Assembly (NCBI RefSeq): GCF_014859565.1
Contig: NZ_JACUUA010000039.1
Coordinates: forward strand, 1 to 23,963
Reading direction: 5' to 3'
Source of the DNA: Marinospirillum sp.
Lineage (GTDB): Bacteria > Pseudomonadota > Gammaproteobacteria > Pseudomonadales > Halomonadaceae
DNA length: 23,963 nucleotides
The notes under the pieces are model-generated. The model was not told where the DNA came from. It searched no databases and worked only from the letters and a program-made list of their open reading frames with translations. How positions within the stretch are numbered: the stretch's first letter is position 1; the number at the start of each line of letters is the position of its first letter. Positions 14,149 to 22,515 of the stretch are shown here, piece by piece. Both the position numbers and the translations under genes were made by a program.

Positions 14149-15678
14149 GTGCATCCCAACAGGTTTCAGCTGGGCTTCAATTACAAGTTATTGTTGATCT
14201 ACCTTTCCGTGGTTATTGCCAGCCTGCTGCTGGTTGCACACGCGTTATTCACACTGCACCAAAGCCTGCTGGATGATCGCAGAGATCATATCCGCCATCT
14301 GGTAGAGAACAATCTTACCCTGCTGGAACACTACCGCAAACAAACCGAAACCGGACAACTGACCGAAGCGGAAGCACAACTTCAGGCCATGAATGCCATC
14401 CGTAATCTGCGTTATGAACACTCAGGTTATTTCTGGATTAATGATCTGGAGACCCGCATTCTGGTGCATCCGATCTTCCCAAACCTGGAAGGTGAACTGC
14501 AGCTGGATTACCACGACAGTCACGGTCAGCCGATATTCCGTACCTTTGTGCGCACCGCCCGGCAAACAGGCTCAGGTTATGTGCACTACCACTGGCCTAA
14601 ACCCGGTGGTGATGAACCGGTGGAAAAACTCTCCTACATTGAGCTTTATGAACCCTGGGGCTGGGTACTCGGCAGTGGTATTTATCTGGACGACATCCAG
14701 ACCATCTTCCGGCGAGAAGCCTGGGGTTACGGTGCCACACTGACATTCCTGCTGGTGATGATCAGTGGACTGGTCTGGAGTATTCTGCGGGTCGATGCCC
14801 GTGCTTTTCATTCCAACAAACTCATGGCCACCGCACTGGAAGCCTGCGCGGATGCGATTGTCATCACCGACAAGGAAACCCGCATCATCTGGGCCAACTC
14901 TGCTTACGAGCGCCTGACCGGCTACGCCCTAAAAGACACCAGGGGCAAAACCCCCGCCGACACCACCCGATCCGGCCAACAGTCCAAAGCCTTTTACCAG
15001 CAGATGTGGCGACGCTTGAACCGTGGAGAACACTGGACAGGTGAACTGGTTAACCGGCATCGTAAAGGTCATTTATATTATGAACAAATGACCATCACAC
15101 CGGTGTTGAACAAGCTGGGGCGTACTGTTAACTACATTGCGGTAAAACAGGATATCTCTGATCGTAAACAAGCACAGTTAGAGCTGGAAGAACGTGCCTC
15201 GCGGGATAGCCTGACCAATCTGCCCAACCGCCGTACCTTTATGGAACACCTTAGCACCACACTGGCAATGCAACACCCGCACAAGGGTGTACTGATGATG
15301 ATGGATCTGGATCATTTCAAAAGCATCAATGACGAACACGGCCACCTGTGTGGTGACCGTGTGCTGATGGATTTTGCTGAAATCCTGCAGGCTGATCTGA
15401 AAGAAGGGGAACAGATCGGACGTTTGGGTGGTGAAGAGTTTGCACTGTTATCACCGCTGCAAACAATCAAGGAAGGCAAAAGCCGAGCAGAAGAAATCTG
15501 TCAACTGTTGTATCGGCATGTCACCCACTACGATGGCAAAGAGCTGCGGGTATCTGTCAGTATTGGACTCACATCCATCAGCACTGCAGACACCGACCCG
15601 GCCAGCGTGATTGACCGGGCAGATCGAGCGCTTTATGAAGCCAAATGTGCTGGACGTAACTGTGTACGCTGCCTGTAA
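14149..15678 (+). CDS. Membrane diguanylate cyclase with Cache, PAS and GGDEF domains
   Basis: The product has 509 residues and starts with GTG, with AGGAG 7 nt upstream. Helix 1 (about 13-37) is followed by a periplasmic single-Cache domain (about 40-190; NLRYEHSGYFWINDLETRIL and GWVLGSGIYLDDI are typical of Cache_2-like sensors), helix 2 (about 193-213), a PAS domain (about 225-340, ending VKQDISDRKQAQ) and a GGDEF domain (about 345-509). The active site reads GGEEF (427-431), which is catalytically competent in known cyclases, with MDLDHFKSINDEHGH upstream. The RxxD inhibitory site is absent: KEGE stands at that position. It should make c-di-GMP in response to a small periplasmic ligand, probably a carboxylate, but the ligand is not determined. 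Confidence 0.93.
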   Translation: MHPNRFQLGFNYKLLLIYLSVVIASLLLVAHALFTLHQSLLDDRRDHIRHLVENNLTLLEHYRKQTETGQLTEAEAQLQAMNAIRNLRYEHSGYFWINDLETRILVHPIFPNLEGELQLDYHDSHGQPIFRTFVRTARQTGSGYVHYHWPKPGGDEPVEKLSYIELYEPWGWVLGSGIYLDDIQTIFRREAWGYGATLTFLLVMISGLVWSILRVDARAFHSNKLMATALEACADAIVITDKETRIIWANSAYERLTGYALKDTRGKTPADTTRSGQQSKAFYQQMWRRLNRGEHWTGELVNRHRKGHLYYEQMTITPVLNKLGRTVNYIAVKQDISDRKQAQLELEERASRDSLTNLPNRRTFMEHLSTTLAMQHPHKGVLMMMDLDHFKSINDEHGHLCGDRVLMDFAEILQADLKEGEQIGRLGGEEFALLSPLQTIKEGKSRAEEICQLLYRHVTHYDGKELRVSVSIGLTSISTADTDPASVIDRADRALYEAKCAGRNCVRCL

Positions 15679-15699
15679 CCCTGACACAGAGGACTGGAT

Positions 15700-16167
15700 A
15701 TGACTGCCAAACAGTTACTGATTGTGGCTCATGCACCGTCACCCAACACACAAAAACTGGTGGATGCGCTGCTGAAAGGTGCTCAACACCCGGATATTGA
15801 AGGAGTCAGCACCCGCTGGATTCCGCCACTGCAAACCCAGCCAGATGATGTACTGCAGGCAGATGCCATTATCCTGGGCACCACCGAAAACCTGGGTTAC
15901 ATGAGTGGTGCATTAAAAGACTTTTTTGATCGCTGTTATTACCCGCTGCTGGAAAAAAAGCAGGGGTTGCCCTGCGCACTTTTTATCCGGGCTGGACTGG
16001 ATGGCACCGGCACTCGCCGAGCGGTAGAAAGCATCATTACTGGGCTGCGCTGGAAGTGGATACAGAAACCACTGACGTTTAAAGGTGAGTGGCAGGAGGA
16101 TTTTCTGCAACAAGCTGAAGAACTGGGGCTGTCCGTAGCAGCCGGGCTGGAAGCGGGTATTTATTGA
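15700..16167 (+). CDS. Small flavodoxin-like NAD(P)H-dependent oxidoreductase
   Basis: The product has 155 residues. A first strand KQLLIVAHAPSPNTQKLVDA forms the phosphate-binding region of a flavodoxin-like fold, and DAIILGTTENLGYMSGALKD followed by FFDRCYYP is the FMN-contact segment seen in the flavodoxin and NADPH-FMN reductase families. AGAGGA stands about 8 nt before the ATG. It lies 21 nt after the cyclase gene on the same strand, so co-transcription is likely. It ends 18 bp from the convergent HD-GYP gene. It likely binds FMN; its redox partner is unknown. Confidence 0.8.
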   Translation: MTAKQLLIVAHAPSPNTQKLVDALLKGAQHPDIEGVSTRWIPPLQTQPDDVLQADAIILGTTENLGYMSGALKDFFDRCYYPLLEKKQGLPCALFIRAGLDGTGTRRAVESIITGLRWKWIQKPLTFKGEWQEDFLQQAEELGLSVAAGLEAGIY

Positions 16168-16185
16168 TCCGGCAGTAGCCAAAAA

Positions 16186-17400
16186 TCAGATAAAATCCAT
16201 AATCTTGACATTGATATCCAGCCTGGACGGCTCAAGCGCCCGCACAATGCTGTAATTGTCATCGGCAGAAGCCAGATCCACATCCTCCACCGGCAAGTAA
16301 TTGCGATATTTTAAGTCATAAATCACCCGCACCCTGGGTTTGGCCTGCTGCACTTTATTCGGCTCCACCACAATGCCCAGATGATCATTTTTTAACTGCA
16401 CCAGTGTACCCACCGGATAAATACTCATGGCACGAATAAACTGGTACACCAGCTTGCGATCCAGATGGTCATCACTCCACTCCACCAGCCGCTTCATAGC
16501 CACTGTAGGAGCCATACCCTGGTGATAACAACGGTCTGCAGTAATGGCATCATACACATCACACACCGCTGACATACGCCCGTACAGGCTGATGGCATCA
16601 CCCCCCAATCCACGCGGATAACCGCTGCTGTCGAGGCGCTCATGGTGATGGGCACAGATGTTACGTACGGTGGAGTCCACAGCAATCTGCTGCAGATAGG
16701 CCTCACCATAAGTCACATGGCGTTTCATTTCTTCCCACTCCTCGGCCTCTAACTTGCCGGGTTTGTGTAAGACTTCATCTGGCACCTGCACCTTACCGAT
16801 ATCATGCAACATGCCACCCACCGCCAGCTTGCGAATGGTGCCCACATCAAACCCCATGGATTTGGCAAGAATACTCAGCAGCACGCCCACATTCAGGGAA
16901 TGCTCCATCAGGTAGGCATCCTTGTTACGAATGCGGGATAAACAGGCCAGGGCGTTTTCGTTACGAAACACTGAATCCACCAGCCCTTCTGCTACCGATT
17001 CCACTTCCGCCACATCGATGTGGGCACCTTCACGCACCCGATCCATCACATCATCCAGTAACCCCAGCGCCTGGGAATGAATGCGCTCGGCACGGGTGCG
17101 TTCATCTTCAAGGGAAACAGACGGGGAAGCCACGCCGGATTGCTCCTGCTGGCGAAAATTACGCTGCCCGATTTCATCCCGGTTGAATGCAGATGATTGA
17201 CTGGGCAAGTCCGACACATCAATACCACGATCAGTATCAATGGTGACAAAATCTATGCCCCGCTGGCGGATTTTGCCGATGGTTTCTGCCCGCAGAATCA
17301 GGCCGGATTTGGTGCGGTTCTGTTCAGGAATCCATTCCGCATTCTGCTCGGAAATAAACATTCCCACCTGAATCTGATCAACCGGAATCACCTTGAGCAT
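16186..17400 (-). CDS. DUF3391/HD-GYP domain protein, predicted c-di-GMP phosphodiesterase
   Basis: The product has 404 residues. The N-terminal DUF3391 (about 1-125; KVIPVDQIQVGMFI, RRG-like IRQRGIDFVTIDTDRG) precedes an HD-GYP domain (about 150-330). Metal and substrate residues are visible: EHSLNVG (H167), GMLHDIGK (H199, D200), H228, HHHE (251-254), D257 and GYP (260-262), then DVYDA (281-285). The motif normally written HHExxDGxGYP reads HHERLDSSGYP here, with Ser replacing the first Gly. GYP itself is intact, so activity against c-di-GMP is plausible. The start has only a weak ribosome site. The gene stands alone, convergent with the flavoprotein gene, with a palindrome just upstream. 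Confidence 0.92.
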   Translation of the reverse strand: MLKVIPVDQIQVGMFISEQNAEWIPEQNRTKSGLILRAETIGKIRQRGIDFVTIDTDRGIDVSDLPSQSSAFNRDEIGQRNFRQQEQSGVASPSVSLEDERTRAERIHSQALGLLDDVMDRVREGAHIDVAEVESVAEGLVDSVFRNENALACLSRIRNKDAYLMEHSLNVGVLLSILAKSMGFDVGTIRKLAVGGMLHDIGKVQVPDEVLHKPGKLEAEEWEEMKRHVTYGEAYLQQIAVDSTVRNICAHHHERLDSSGYPRGLGGDAISLYGRMSAVCDVYDAITADRCYHQGMAPTVAMKRLVEWSDDHLDRKLVYQFIRAMSIYPVGTLVQLKNDHLGIVVEPNKVQQAKPRVRVIYDLKYRNYLPVEDVDLASADDNYSIVRALEPSRLDINVKIMDFI

Positions 17401-17414
17401 ACATAAAGTCCCGT

Positions 17415-17431
17415 TACCTGATGTTCAGGTA
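17415..17431. promoter_or_regulatory. Palindrome in the leader of the HD-GYP gene
   Basis: TACCTGA-tgt-TCAGGTA is a perfect inverted repeat of 7-bp arms, 15 nt before the start codon at 17400. Further upstream (17455-17496) GGAAT/ATTCC occurs three times, including GGAAT-gact-ATTCC (17456-17469). This fits a regulator-binding region or a leader hairpin near the ribosome site. No regulator can be named. Confidence 0.45.
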
Positions 17432-17516
17432 TTGTCTCAGGGATTTAATGAATGCGGAATGACTATTCCATACAATAAAATGAACAGAGTATTCCGTTAA
17501 TTTTTTTGTATCAGAA

Positions 17517-17918
17517 CTATTTGTGAGAATTCGGACAAGCCTGCAAATCCGTGTCATCTTCCGGCTGATCCAGCCCGATCCAGGCACGCACCTTATCAGG
17601 ATCAAAACCGGCCATATAACCACCCGCAGCTTGCATCAAAGGACGCCGGATCAACAAAGGATCTTGCTGCATCAGTAACAGCGCCTCACTTTCGGTCAAT
17701 TTATCCGGTACCACTTCGCCCTGCTTGATACGCGGTGCAGCCGGGTTGAACCACTGCAACAACGGCAGATCACCAAAAAACAGCCTCAAACGCTCCACTG
17801 TCCAGGGTTCAGTCAACAGATTACAGGCCACTACTTCATGACCGGAGGCCTGCAACAACTGCTTCTGACGGGTATTGTTGATGCAGCCGGGTTTTTCAAA
17901 AAAGACAAGGTGAACCAT
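17517..17918 (-). CDS. ArsC/Spx-family thioredoxin-fold protein, NifO-like (nitrogenase-associated type)
   Basis: The product has 133 residues. It opens with a beta strand and the redox loop VFFEKPGCINNTRQKQLLQA, where Cys12 sits in C-x-x-N rather than a CxxC. It continues through LLTEPWTVERLRLFFGDLPL and PLLIRRPLMQAAGGYMAGFD, which match the ArsC/Spx fold. The KPGC.NNTRQK form is the one annotated as nitrogenase-associated protein or NifO, though no nif genes are near. AGGAG lies about 9 nt before the ATG. Single-cysteine members are unlikely to reduce arsenate with a full ArsC mechanism. The gene is monocistronic as seen and diverges from ychJ. Confidence 0.8.
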   Translation of the reverse strand: MVHLVFFEKPGCINNTRQKQLLQASGHEVVACNLLTEPWTVERLRLFFGDLPLLQWFNPAAPRIKQGEVVPDKLTESEALLLMQQDPLLIRRPLMQAAGGYMAGFDPDKVRAWIGLDQPEDDTDLQACPNSHK

Positions 17919-17996
17919 CAGGCAAAACTCCTGTTAACAAGGGATTACCCAACAAGCAGCAAGAAACATTCCATCCGCGGGATTAGTGCTGGATGA

Positions 17997-18002
17997 TACA
18001 AT
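17997..18002 (+). promoter_or_regulatory. Extended -10 promoter element for ychJ
   Basis: TGATACAAT (17994-18002) is an extended -10 element (TG-N-TACAAT). The predicted RNA start near 18009 excludes the ATG at 17993 as a start codon and supports the ATG at 18032. The -35 region is not convincing. Confidence 0.45.
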
Positions 18003-18031
18003 CGCCCACAATCAACATGGAGCCACAATTG

Positions 18032-18409
18032 ATGAATAACCCCGCCAAACCCTGCCCCTGTGGCAGCGGCAAAAACTACCAGCAATGTTGCCAACCCCTG
18101 CACCAGGGCGAAGTCGCCCGCACCCCGGAACAGCTGATGCGATCCCGTTATGCTGCCTATGTACTGCAGCGGGCAGATTATCTGCAAGACACCTGGCACC
18201 CGGATACCCGCCCAAAAACACTGAACCTCACTGACAACCCCGACTGGCAACAGCTGGAGGTTTTATCATCCAGCCAGCAAGGCACCCGAGGACAGGTTCA
18301 CTTTAAAGCCTGGTACACCACACCCCGCGGTTTGGAGTGCCTGGAAGAACAGTCTGGCTTTATCAAACAAAAAGGCCGCTGGTATTACCATAGCGGGCTG
18401 ATCTCTTAA
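18032..18409 (+). CDS. ychJ: YchJ family protein with N-terminal SEC-C motif (UPF0225)
   Basis: The product has 125 residues from the ATG at 18032. GGAG lies 9 nt upstream and the -10 box at 17997 rules out an earlier start at 17993. PCPCGSGKNYQQCCQPLHQG (residues 7-26) is a zinc-binding SEC-C motif, followed by ARTPEQLMRSRYAAYVLQRA and the YLQDTWHPDTRP block typical of YchJ. The second, C-terminal SEC-C motif found in some homologues is absent. The function is not established; a zinc-dependent protein-interaction role is often assumed. Confidence 0.9.
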   Translation: MNNPAKPCPCGSGKNYQQCCQPLHQGEVARTPEQLMRSRYAAYVLQRADYLQDTWHPDTRPKTLNLTDNPDWQQLEVLSSSQQGTRGQVHFKAWYTTPRGLECLEEQSGFIKQKGRWYYHSGLIS

Positions 18410-18515
18410 CCGATCCTGATATCATCAACTCTGGATGATTTGTTGTGCAGATAAACTCTTTAGCCTCTGCTAACCTGTAAATGTAATGTAAAGCAGTGAA
18501 GAGGGGCACTCGTCG

Positions 18516-19925
18516 ATGAAGGCTCGTAACTATCGATTCCCGACCCGAACCACTCTGACCAGGCTCTGGTTCGGGCTTTTCCTGCTCGGCCTGTTATTAG
18601 CCATAAGTAACCTCACCATAAATGCACTGGCACAGAACACAACCACTCCAGCATCAAATCAGGGTCTGATCCTGACTGTGGATGGAGCCATTGGTCCAGC
18701 CACCATGGACTACCTGATTCGGGGTCTGCAACGCGCCGCAGATGAAAAAATGGGTATTGTTGTCATTCAGATGGACACACCCGGTGGCCTGATGGAGTCC
18801 ATGCGACAAATCATCAAGGAAATACTCCACTCTGATGTGCCTGTTGCCACCTACGTAAGCCCTTCCGGTTCCCGTGCTGCCAGTGCAGGCACCTTTATCA
18901 TGTATGGCAGCCACATCGCCGCCATGGCACCAGCCACCAACCTTGGCTCAGCTACACCGGTGCAAATGGGCGGTCTGCCCGGTGTGAGTGATGAGGATAA
19001 CGAGCCAGAAAGTGGCAACACTGCCATGGAACGCAAGGTGCTGGAAGACTCCGTGGCCTACATTCATGGTCTTGCCGAGCGTCACGGTCGTAATGCGGAC
19101 TGGGCCGAACGGGCAGTGCGTGAAGCGGTGAATCTGGGTGCACATGAGGCACTGGAGAAAAATGTCATAGATGTGGTCGCCACAGACATCAGCGACCTGC
19201 TACAACAAATAAATGGCCGCACTGTCACCATGTCCACAGGTGAACACACGCTCAGCACCGCCAATATGACACTGACCCGGGTTGAACCCAACTGGCGTAC
19301 CCGATTGCTGGGTGTTATTACCAATCCCAACGTTGCCTATTTTCTGATGATTATCGGTTTTTACGGCATCATTTTTGAGTTATCCAGCCCCGGCAGTCTT
19401 TTCCCCGGCGTGATTGGTGCCATCTGCCTGCTGTTGGCGCTGTTTGCTTTCCAGATTCTCAGTGTCAACTATGCCGGACTGGCACTGATTCTGTTCGGAC
19501 TGATATTGATCGTCAGTGAAGCCTTCTTGCCCAGTTTTGGCATACTGGGTATAGGCGGGATCATCGCTTTTGTGGCCGGTTCCATTATCCTGATGGATGG
19601 CTCCCACCAGGCCATTTCCATTCCCACCATCGGGGGTATTGCTGTTATTGCTGGCAGCTTCCTGCTGTGGGCGTTGACACGTTTTATTACCCTGCGCCGA
19701 AACCCTTCTGTCAGCGGTCTTGACACCATGAAAGATGCTCCTGCACTGGCCGTTGAAGATTTTCATCCCACCGAGGACAGCGAGTTCGAAGGGCACATCC
19801 ATATCAGTGGTGAGCGATGGAATGCCCTGTCTGCAACCCCCATACAACAAGGTCAGGCAGTGCAGGTCGAACACATCAAAGGCCTGACCGCTCATGTATC
19901 TGCAATTGAACACCCACACTCTTGA
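18516..19925 (+). CDS. NfeD-family membrane serine protease (ClpP-like plus C-terminal NfeD domain)
   Basis: The product has 469 residues. The signal peptide or anchor covers about 14-40. The protease domain (about 50-250) has MDTPGGLMESMRQIIKEIL, the catalytic Ser in GSRAASAGTFI (S123) and a candidate general-base Lys in AMERKVLEDS (K174). Five membrane helices follow between about 275 and 392, then the soluble OB-fold NfeD tail (about 400-469). This is the long form of NfeD, whose archaeal homologue cleaves the C-terminus of the partner stomatin. The Ser-Lys distance is 51 residues, with an acidic insertion SDEDNEPES between them. AGGGG stands about 9 nt before the ATG. The slipin gene follows after 19 nt, as usual for this pair. 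Confidence 0.93.
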   Translation: MKARNYRFPTRTTLTRLWFGLFLLGLLLAISNLTINALAQNTTTPASNQGLILTVDGAIGPATMDYLIRGLQRAADEKMGIVVIQMDTPGGLMESMRQIIKEILHSDVPVATYVSPSGSRAASAGTFIMYGSHIAAMAPATNLGSATPVQMGGLPGVSDEDNEPESGNTAMERKVLEDSVAYIHGLAERHGRNADWAERAVREAVNLGAHEALEKNVIDVVATDISDLLQQINGRTVTMSTGEHTLSTANMTLTRVEPNWRTRLLGVITNPNVAYFLMIIGFYGIIFELSSPGSLFPGVIGAICLLLALFAFQILSVNYAGLALILFGLILIVSEAFLPSFGILGIGGIIAFVAGSIILMDGSHQAISIPTIGGIAVIAGSFLLWALTRFITLRRNPSVSGLDTMKDAPALAVEDFHPTEDSEFEGHIHISGERWNALSATPIQQGQAVQVEHIKGLTAHVSAIEHPHS

Positions 19926-19944
19926 AGACTAAAGGAGATACATC

Positions 19945-20712
19945 ATGAACATTGATTGGCTCTCATACGTCACCCCAATCGTTTTTCTGCTGATCATACT
20001 TGCATCCGCAATTCGTATTCTGCCGGAGTACCAGCGCGGTGTGGTCTTCTTTCTCGGACGCTTCCAGGGTGTCAAAGGCCCTGGTTTGATCCTTATTATT
20101 CCCGGTTTGCAACAACTGGTACGCGTTGATCTGCGTGTGGTTGCACTGGATGTTCCCAGTCAGGATGTGATCTCAAAAGACAACGTCACTGTGCACGTTA
20201 ATGCTGTCCTCTACTTCCGGGTAGTCGACCCCGAACGTGCCATTATCCGTGTTGAGAATTACGGCGAAGCCACCAGTCAACTGGCACAAACCACACTGAG
20301 GTCTGTGCTCGGTAAACACGATCTGGATGAAATGCTCTCCGAGCGCGACAAACTTAATGCAGATATTCAGGAGATTCTGGATACCCAGACCGAAGAATGG
20401 GGTGTGAAGGTTGCCAACGTTGAAATCAAACATGTTGACCTCAACGAGAGCATGATCCGTGCTATCGCCCGTCAGGCCGAAGCTGAACGGGAAAGACGAG
20501 CCAAGGTGATTCATGCGGAAGGTGAACTCCAGGCCTCGAAGAAACTTGTAGAAGCGGCTGGGATCATGGCCAGTGAACCCGGCGCCATGCAGTTGCGATA
20601 TCTGCAGACCCTGTCCGACATGAGCACCGGCAACACCTCTACCGTTGTTTTTCCGCTGCCGCTGGAAATGATAGAGGGCCTGATCAGAGGAAAGCAGAAA
20701 CCTAACGGTTAA
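19945..20712 (+). CDS. Slipin (stomatin/prohibitin-family SPFH protein)
   Basis: The product has 255 residues. A single N-terminal membrane segment (about 7-26) precedes an SPFH domain (about 28-190): [61 protein letters not shown] helical, charged segment (about 170-215; [20 protein letters not shown]) drives oligomer formation in this family. AAGGAGAT lies directly before the ATG. It is the partner of the upstream NfeD protease and is expected to build membrane scaffolds; the C-terminal hydrophobic [14 protein letters not shown] is the region cleaved in archaeal homologues (family knowledge). Confidence 0.95.
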   Translation: MNIDWLSYVTPIVFLLIILASAIRILPEYQRGVVFFLGRFQGVKGPGLILIIPGLQQLVRVDLRVVALDVPSQDVISKDNVTVHVNAVLYFRVVDPERAIIRVENYGEATSQLAQTTLRSVLGKHDLDEMLSERDKLNADIQEILDTQTEEWGVKVANVEIKHVDLNESMIRAIARQAEAERERRAKVIHAEGELQASKKLVEAAGIMASEPGAMQLRYLQTLSDMSTGNTSTVVFPLPLEMIEGLIRGKQKPNG

Positions 20713-20720
20713 CACTCAGG

Positions 20721-20751
20721 GGGGTAACCTGTATGAGTTACAGGCCACCCC
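20721..20751. terminator. Strong hairpin between convergent slipin and EAL genes, possible terminator
   Basis: GGGGT-aa-CCTGTA-tgagt-TACAGG-cc-ACCCC forms an 11-bp stem with a symmetric 2x2 internal loop. It starts 8 nt after the slipin stop and contains the stop codon (20738-20740) and last codons of the convergent EAL gene. There is no U-run on either side, so it is not a textbook intrinsic terminator; it may stop read-through or protect 3' ends. Confidence 0.5.
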
Positions 20752-22411
20752 AGCAGGCGTAACGTCCATTACATTGCTGGTACCAACGAGTATATTCGTC
20801 GGCAGGCAAGGGTTTGGACATCAGATAACCCTGTGCCAGGTCACACCCCAGACCAGACAGAAAGTCGTAGACTTCCAGGGTTTCCACACCTTCGGCTATC
20901 GCCTGAATGCCCATTTTATGCGCCAGGGTAATGGCAGCCTCCAGAATATGAGCCGCGCCTGCATCCCCTGGAAGGCGACGCACAAAGCATTGGTCGATCT
21001 TGAGCAGGGAAATGGGCAGGCGATGCAGGTATTGCAATGAAGAATATCCGGTTCCAAAGTCATCAATCGATATTATGATTTTAAGATCATCCAGCCGCAT
21101 CAGTTCATCCAGCGTGCGCTGCATGTCCAGCATCAAGGCACCTTCGGTGACTTCCAGTTCCAACGTTTCACCTTTTAACCCATAGTGATCCAGCATTTCC
21201 CGTACCTTGTCGGAAAAACCCGGTTGCAACAGGTTGCGGGTGGAAACATTAACCGCAATGGGCAGGTGGATACCTGCCGCTTGCCAGGCCAGCTGTTGCT
21301 GCATGGCCTGATCCAGAGCAAATTCGGTAATCCGATTAATCAGGGTGCTCTGCTCAGCACGGGGAATAAAGGCTCCCGGCGGGATATTGCCTCGGGTGGG
21401 ATGATTCCAACGCATCAGGGCTTCAACACTATGAACCTCACTGCTGGGAATATGGATTTTTGGCTGATAATGCATGGAAACCTGCCCCGAGCTGAGTGCA
21501 CTTTTCAACTCACCCAGCAGGGTCACATTTTCACGGGCAGCAGAAAGAATGTCCGGTGAATAAATCACGCTGTCCTGTACCTTCTCCTGAGCAACAACCA
21601 GAGCTGCTTCGGCACGCTGGAGATAGGTTTCCGAGCTTTCATCCAGTTCATTCAACTCCACACAGCCCATCCGGGTATCCAGGTGAACATAAATATTTTT
21701 ATACTGGAAGGGTTCATTCAGATCTTCTGCAAGACCGTAAAGGACAGCGTTTAATTTTCGCTCATCCTCTTTAATTAATAGGGTCAGCTGCTCGGTACCG
21801 GTTCGGTACACTTCCTGAGCCTGCAGGCGTCGCCTCAGTTTTTTATCCATCTGAATCACGGCTTCTACAATAACGCCATAACCAAAGGAAGACTTCAGCT
21901 CAACGCCGTTTTCAAAAGAAATCACCACCAGAAACAGCACATCACCATTCTTTTTCTCGTGGGACAACTCTGTCAGGCGTCGAAACAACGCCAGTCGATT
22001 GGGCAGGCCACTTTCTGAGTCCTGCTCAGACAACCACTTCAGGTAATGGATATAAGATCTCGCCCCATCACTGACCAGACCACTGAGAAAACCGATCAAG
22101 GTGAAAAACCCTGTTCGATAAAGCCAGTTTTTAGTTGCCTGCATCTCATTGGCTGCCACATCAATCGGCATCATGGGACCCAATGCCAATCCGCCCAACA
22201 TCCCGGCCAGCAGACCGCCTTTCCAGCCAAAAATCAGACCAGACAACACAATGGGAACATACATGGAATGGGAGTAGACATACTTGATGCCACCAGTGGT
22301 ATAAACCAGCAGGGTCACACCAACAATCAAAAGTAACAGCAAGGGCAAGGTTGAAAGGGGAATCAAACGTTTATGATAATCCAGCACTTCAAACATCCAG
22401 ACTTTGTTCAT
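20738..22411 (-). CDS. Membrane protein with degenerate GGDEF and intact EAL domain, predicted c-di-GMP phosphodiesterase
   Basis: The product has 557 residues. An N-terminal hydrophobic region (about 15-115) with 4-5 helices contains HSMYVPIVLSGLIFGWKGGL and LGGLALGPMMP; I do not recognise it as a named MASE domain. Residues about 125-290 resemble a GGDEF fold (DSESGLPNRLALFRRL), but the catalytic motif is replaced by RTGTEQLTLL, so no cyclase activity is expected. The EAL domain (about 295-545) has E330-A-L, N388, E420/E423, DDFGTGYSS (D450, D451), K471 and EGVET (E507), so the metal and substrate residues are present and it should hydrolyse c-di-GMP. GGAGG lies about 5 nt before the ATG. 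It follows the right-edge GGDEF gene on the same strand after 104 bp. Confidence 0.92.
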   Translation of the reverse strand: MNKVWMFEVLDYHKRLIPLSTLPLLLLLIVGVTLLVYTTGGIKYVYSHSMYVPIVLSGLIFGWKGGLLAGMLGGLALGPMMPIDVAANEMQATKNWLYRTGFFTLIGFLSGLVSDGARSYIHYLKWLSEQDSESGLPNRLALFRRLTELSHEKKNGDVLFLVVISFENGVELKSSFGYGVIVEAVIQMDKKLRRRLQAQEVYRTGTEQLTLLIKEDERKLNAVLYGLAEDLNEPFQYKNIYVHLDTRMGCVELNELDESSETYLQRAEAALVVAQEKVQDSVIYSPDILSAARENVTLLGELKSALSSGQVSMHYQPKIHIPSSEVHSVEALMRWNHPTRGNIPPGAFIPRAEQSTLINRITEFALDQAMQQQLAWQAAGIHLPIAVNVSTRNLLQPGFSDKVREMLDHYGLKGETLELEVTEGALMLDMQRTLDELMRLDDLKIIISIDDFGTGYSSLQYLHRLPISLLKIDQCFVRRLPGDAGAAHILEAAITLAHKMGIQAIAEGVETLEVYDFLSGLGCDLAQGYLMSKPLPADEYTRWYQQCNGRYACWGGL

Positions 22412-22458
22412 TTGCCCCTCCCAGTCAAATACAGACTCCAGACTTCTTCCTGTTTCTG

Positions 22459-22485
22459 ACTATAGATACCAGCATTACAAAACAA
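22459..22485 (-). promoter_or_regulatory. Possible promoter for the EAL gene
   Basis: On the minus strand TATAGT (22464-22459) is a fair -10. TTGTTT (22485-22480), partly inside a poly-T tract (22491-22484), stands 15 bp upstream as a possible -35. The T tract follows the end of the upstream GGDEF gene, but I found only a weak 4-bp stem before it, so I do not call a terminator. Confidence 0.3.
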
Positions 22486-22515
22486 AAAAAACAAGTCTCA
22501 AGTGCCCGGTTACTT

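Noticed and set aside
17416..17430. ACCTG-N5-CAGGT as a LuxR box before the HD-GYP gene
   Set aside because: The spacer is 5 rather than about 10 bases; only the half-sites resemble the box. Kept as an unassigned palindrome.
18464..18504. Hairpin hiding the nfeD ribosome site (CCTCTGCT with AGCAGtgaAGAGG)
   Set aside because: Pairing is split into 5-bp and 3-bp parts with a bulge and a 20-nt loop; too weak to claim compared with the perfect stem at 4342.
19380..20715. Minus-strand frames of about 180 codons opposite nfeD and slipin genes
   Set aside because: No plausible start signals or protein motifs; both lie wholly within well-supported genes on the other strand.
20727..20745. Lux-box-like ACCTGTA-N5-TACAGG
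   Set aside because: It is one base shorter than the usual LuxR box, lies at the 3' ends of convergent genes rather than at a promoter, and is explained by the hairpin stem. No luxR/luxI gene is in view.
22484..22515. Intrinsic terminator of the 7TM-GGDEF gene at the T8 tract
   Set aside because: The sequence before the T tract forms only a 4-bp AAGT/ACTT stem set back several bases; the more obvious ACTTG copies are direct, not inverted.
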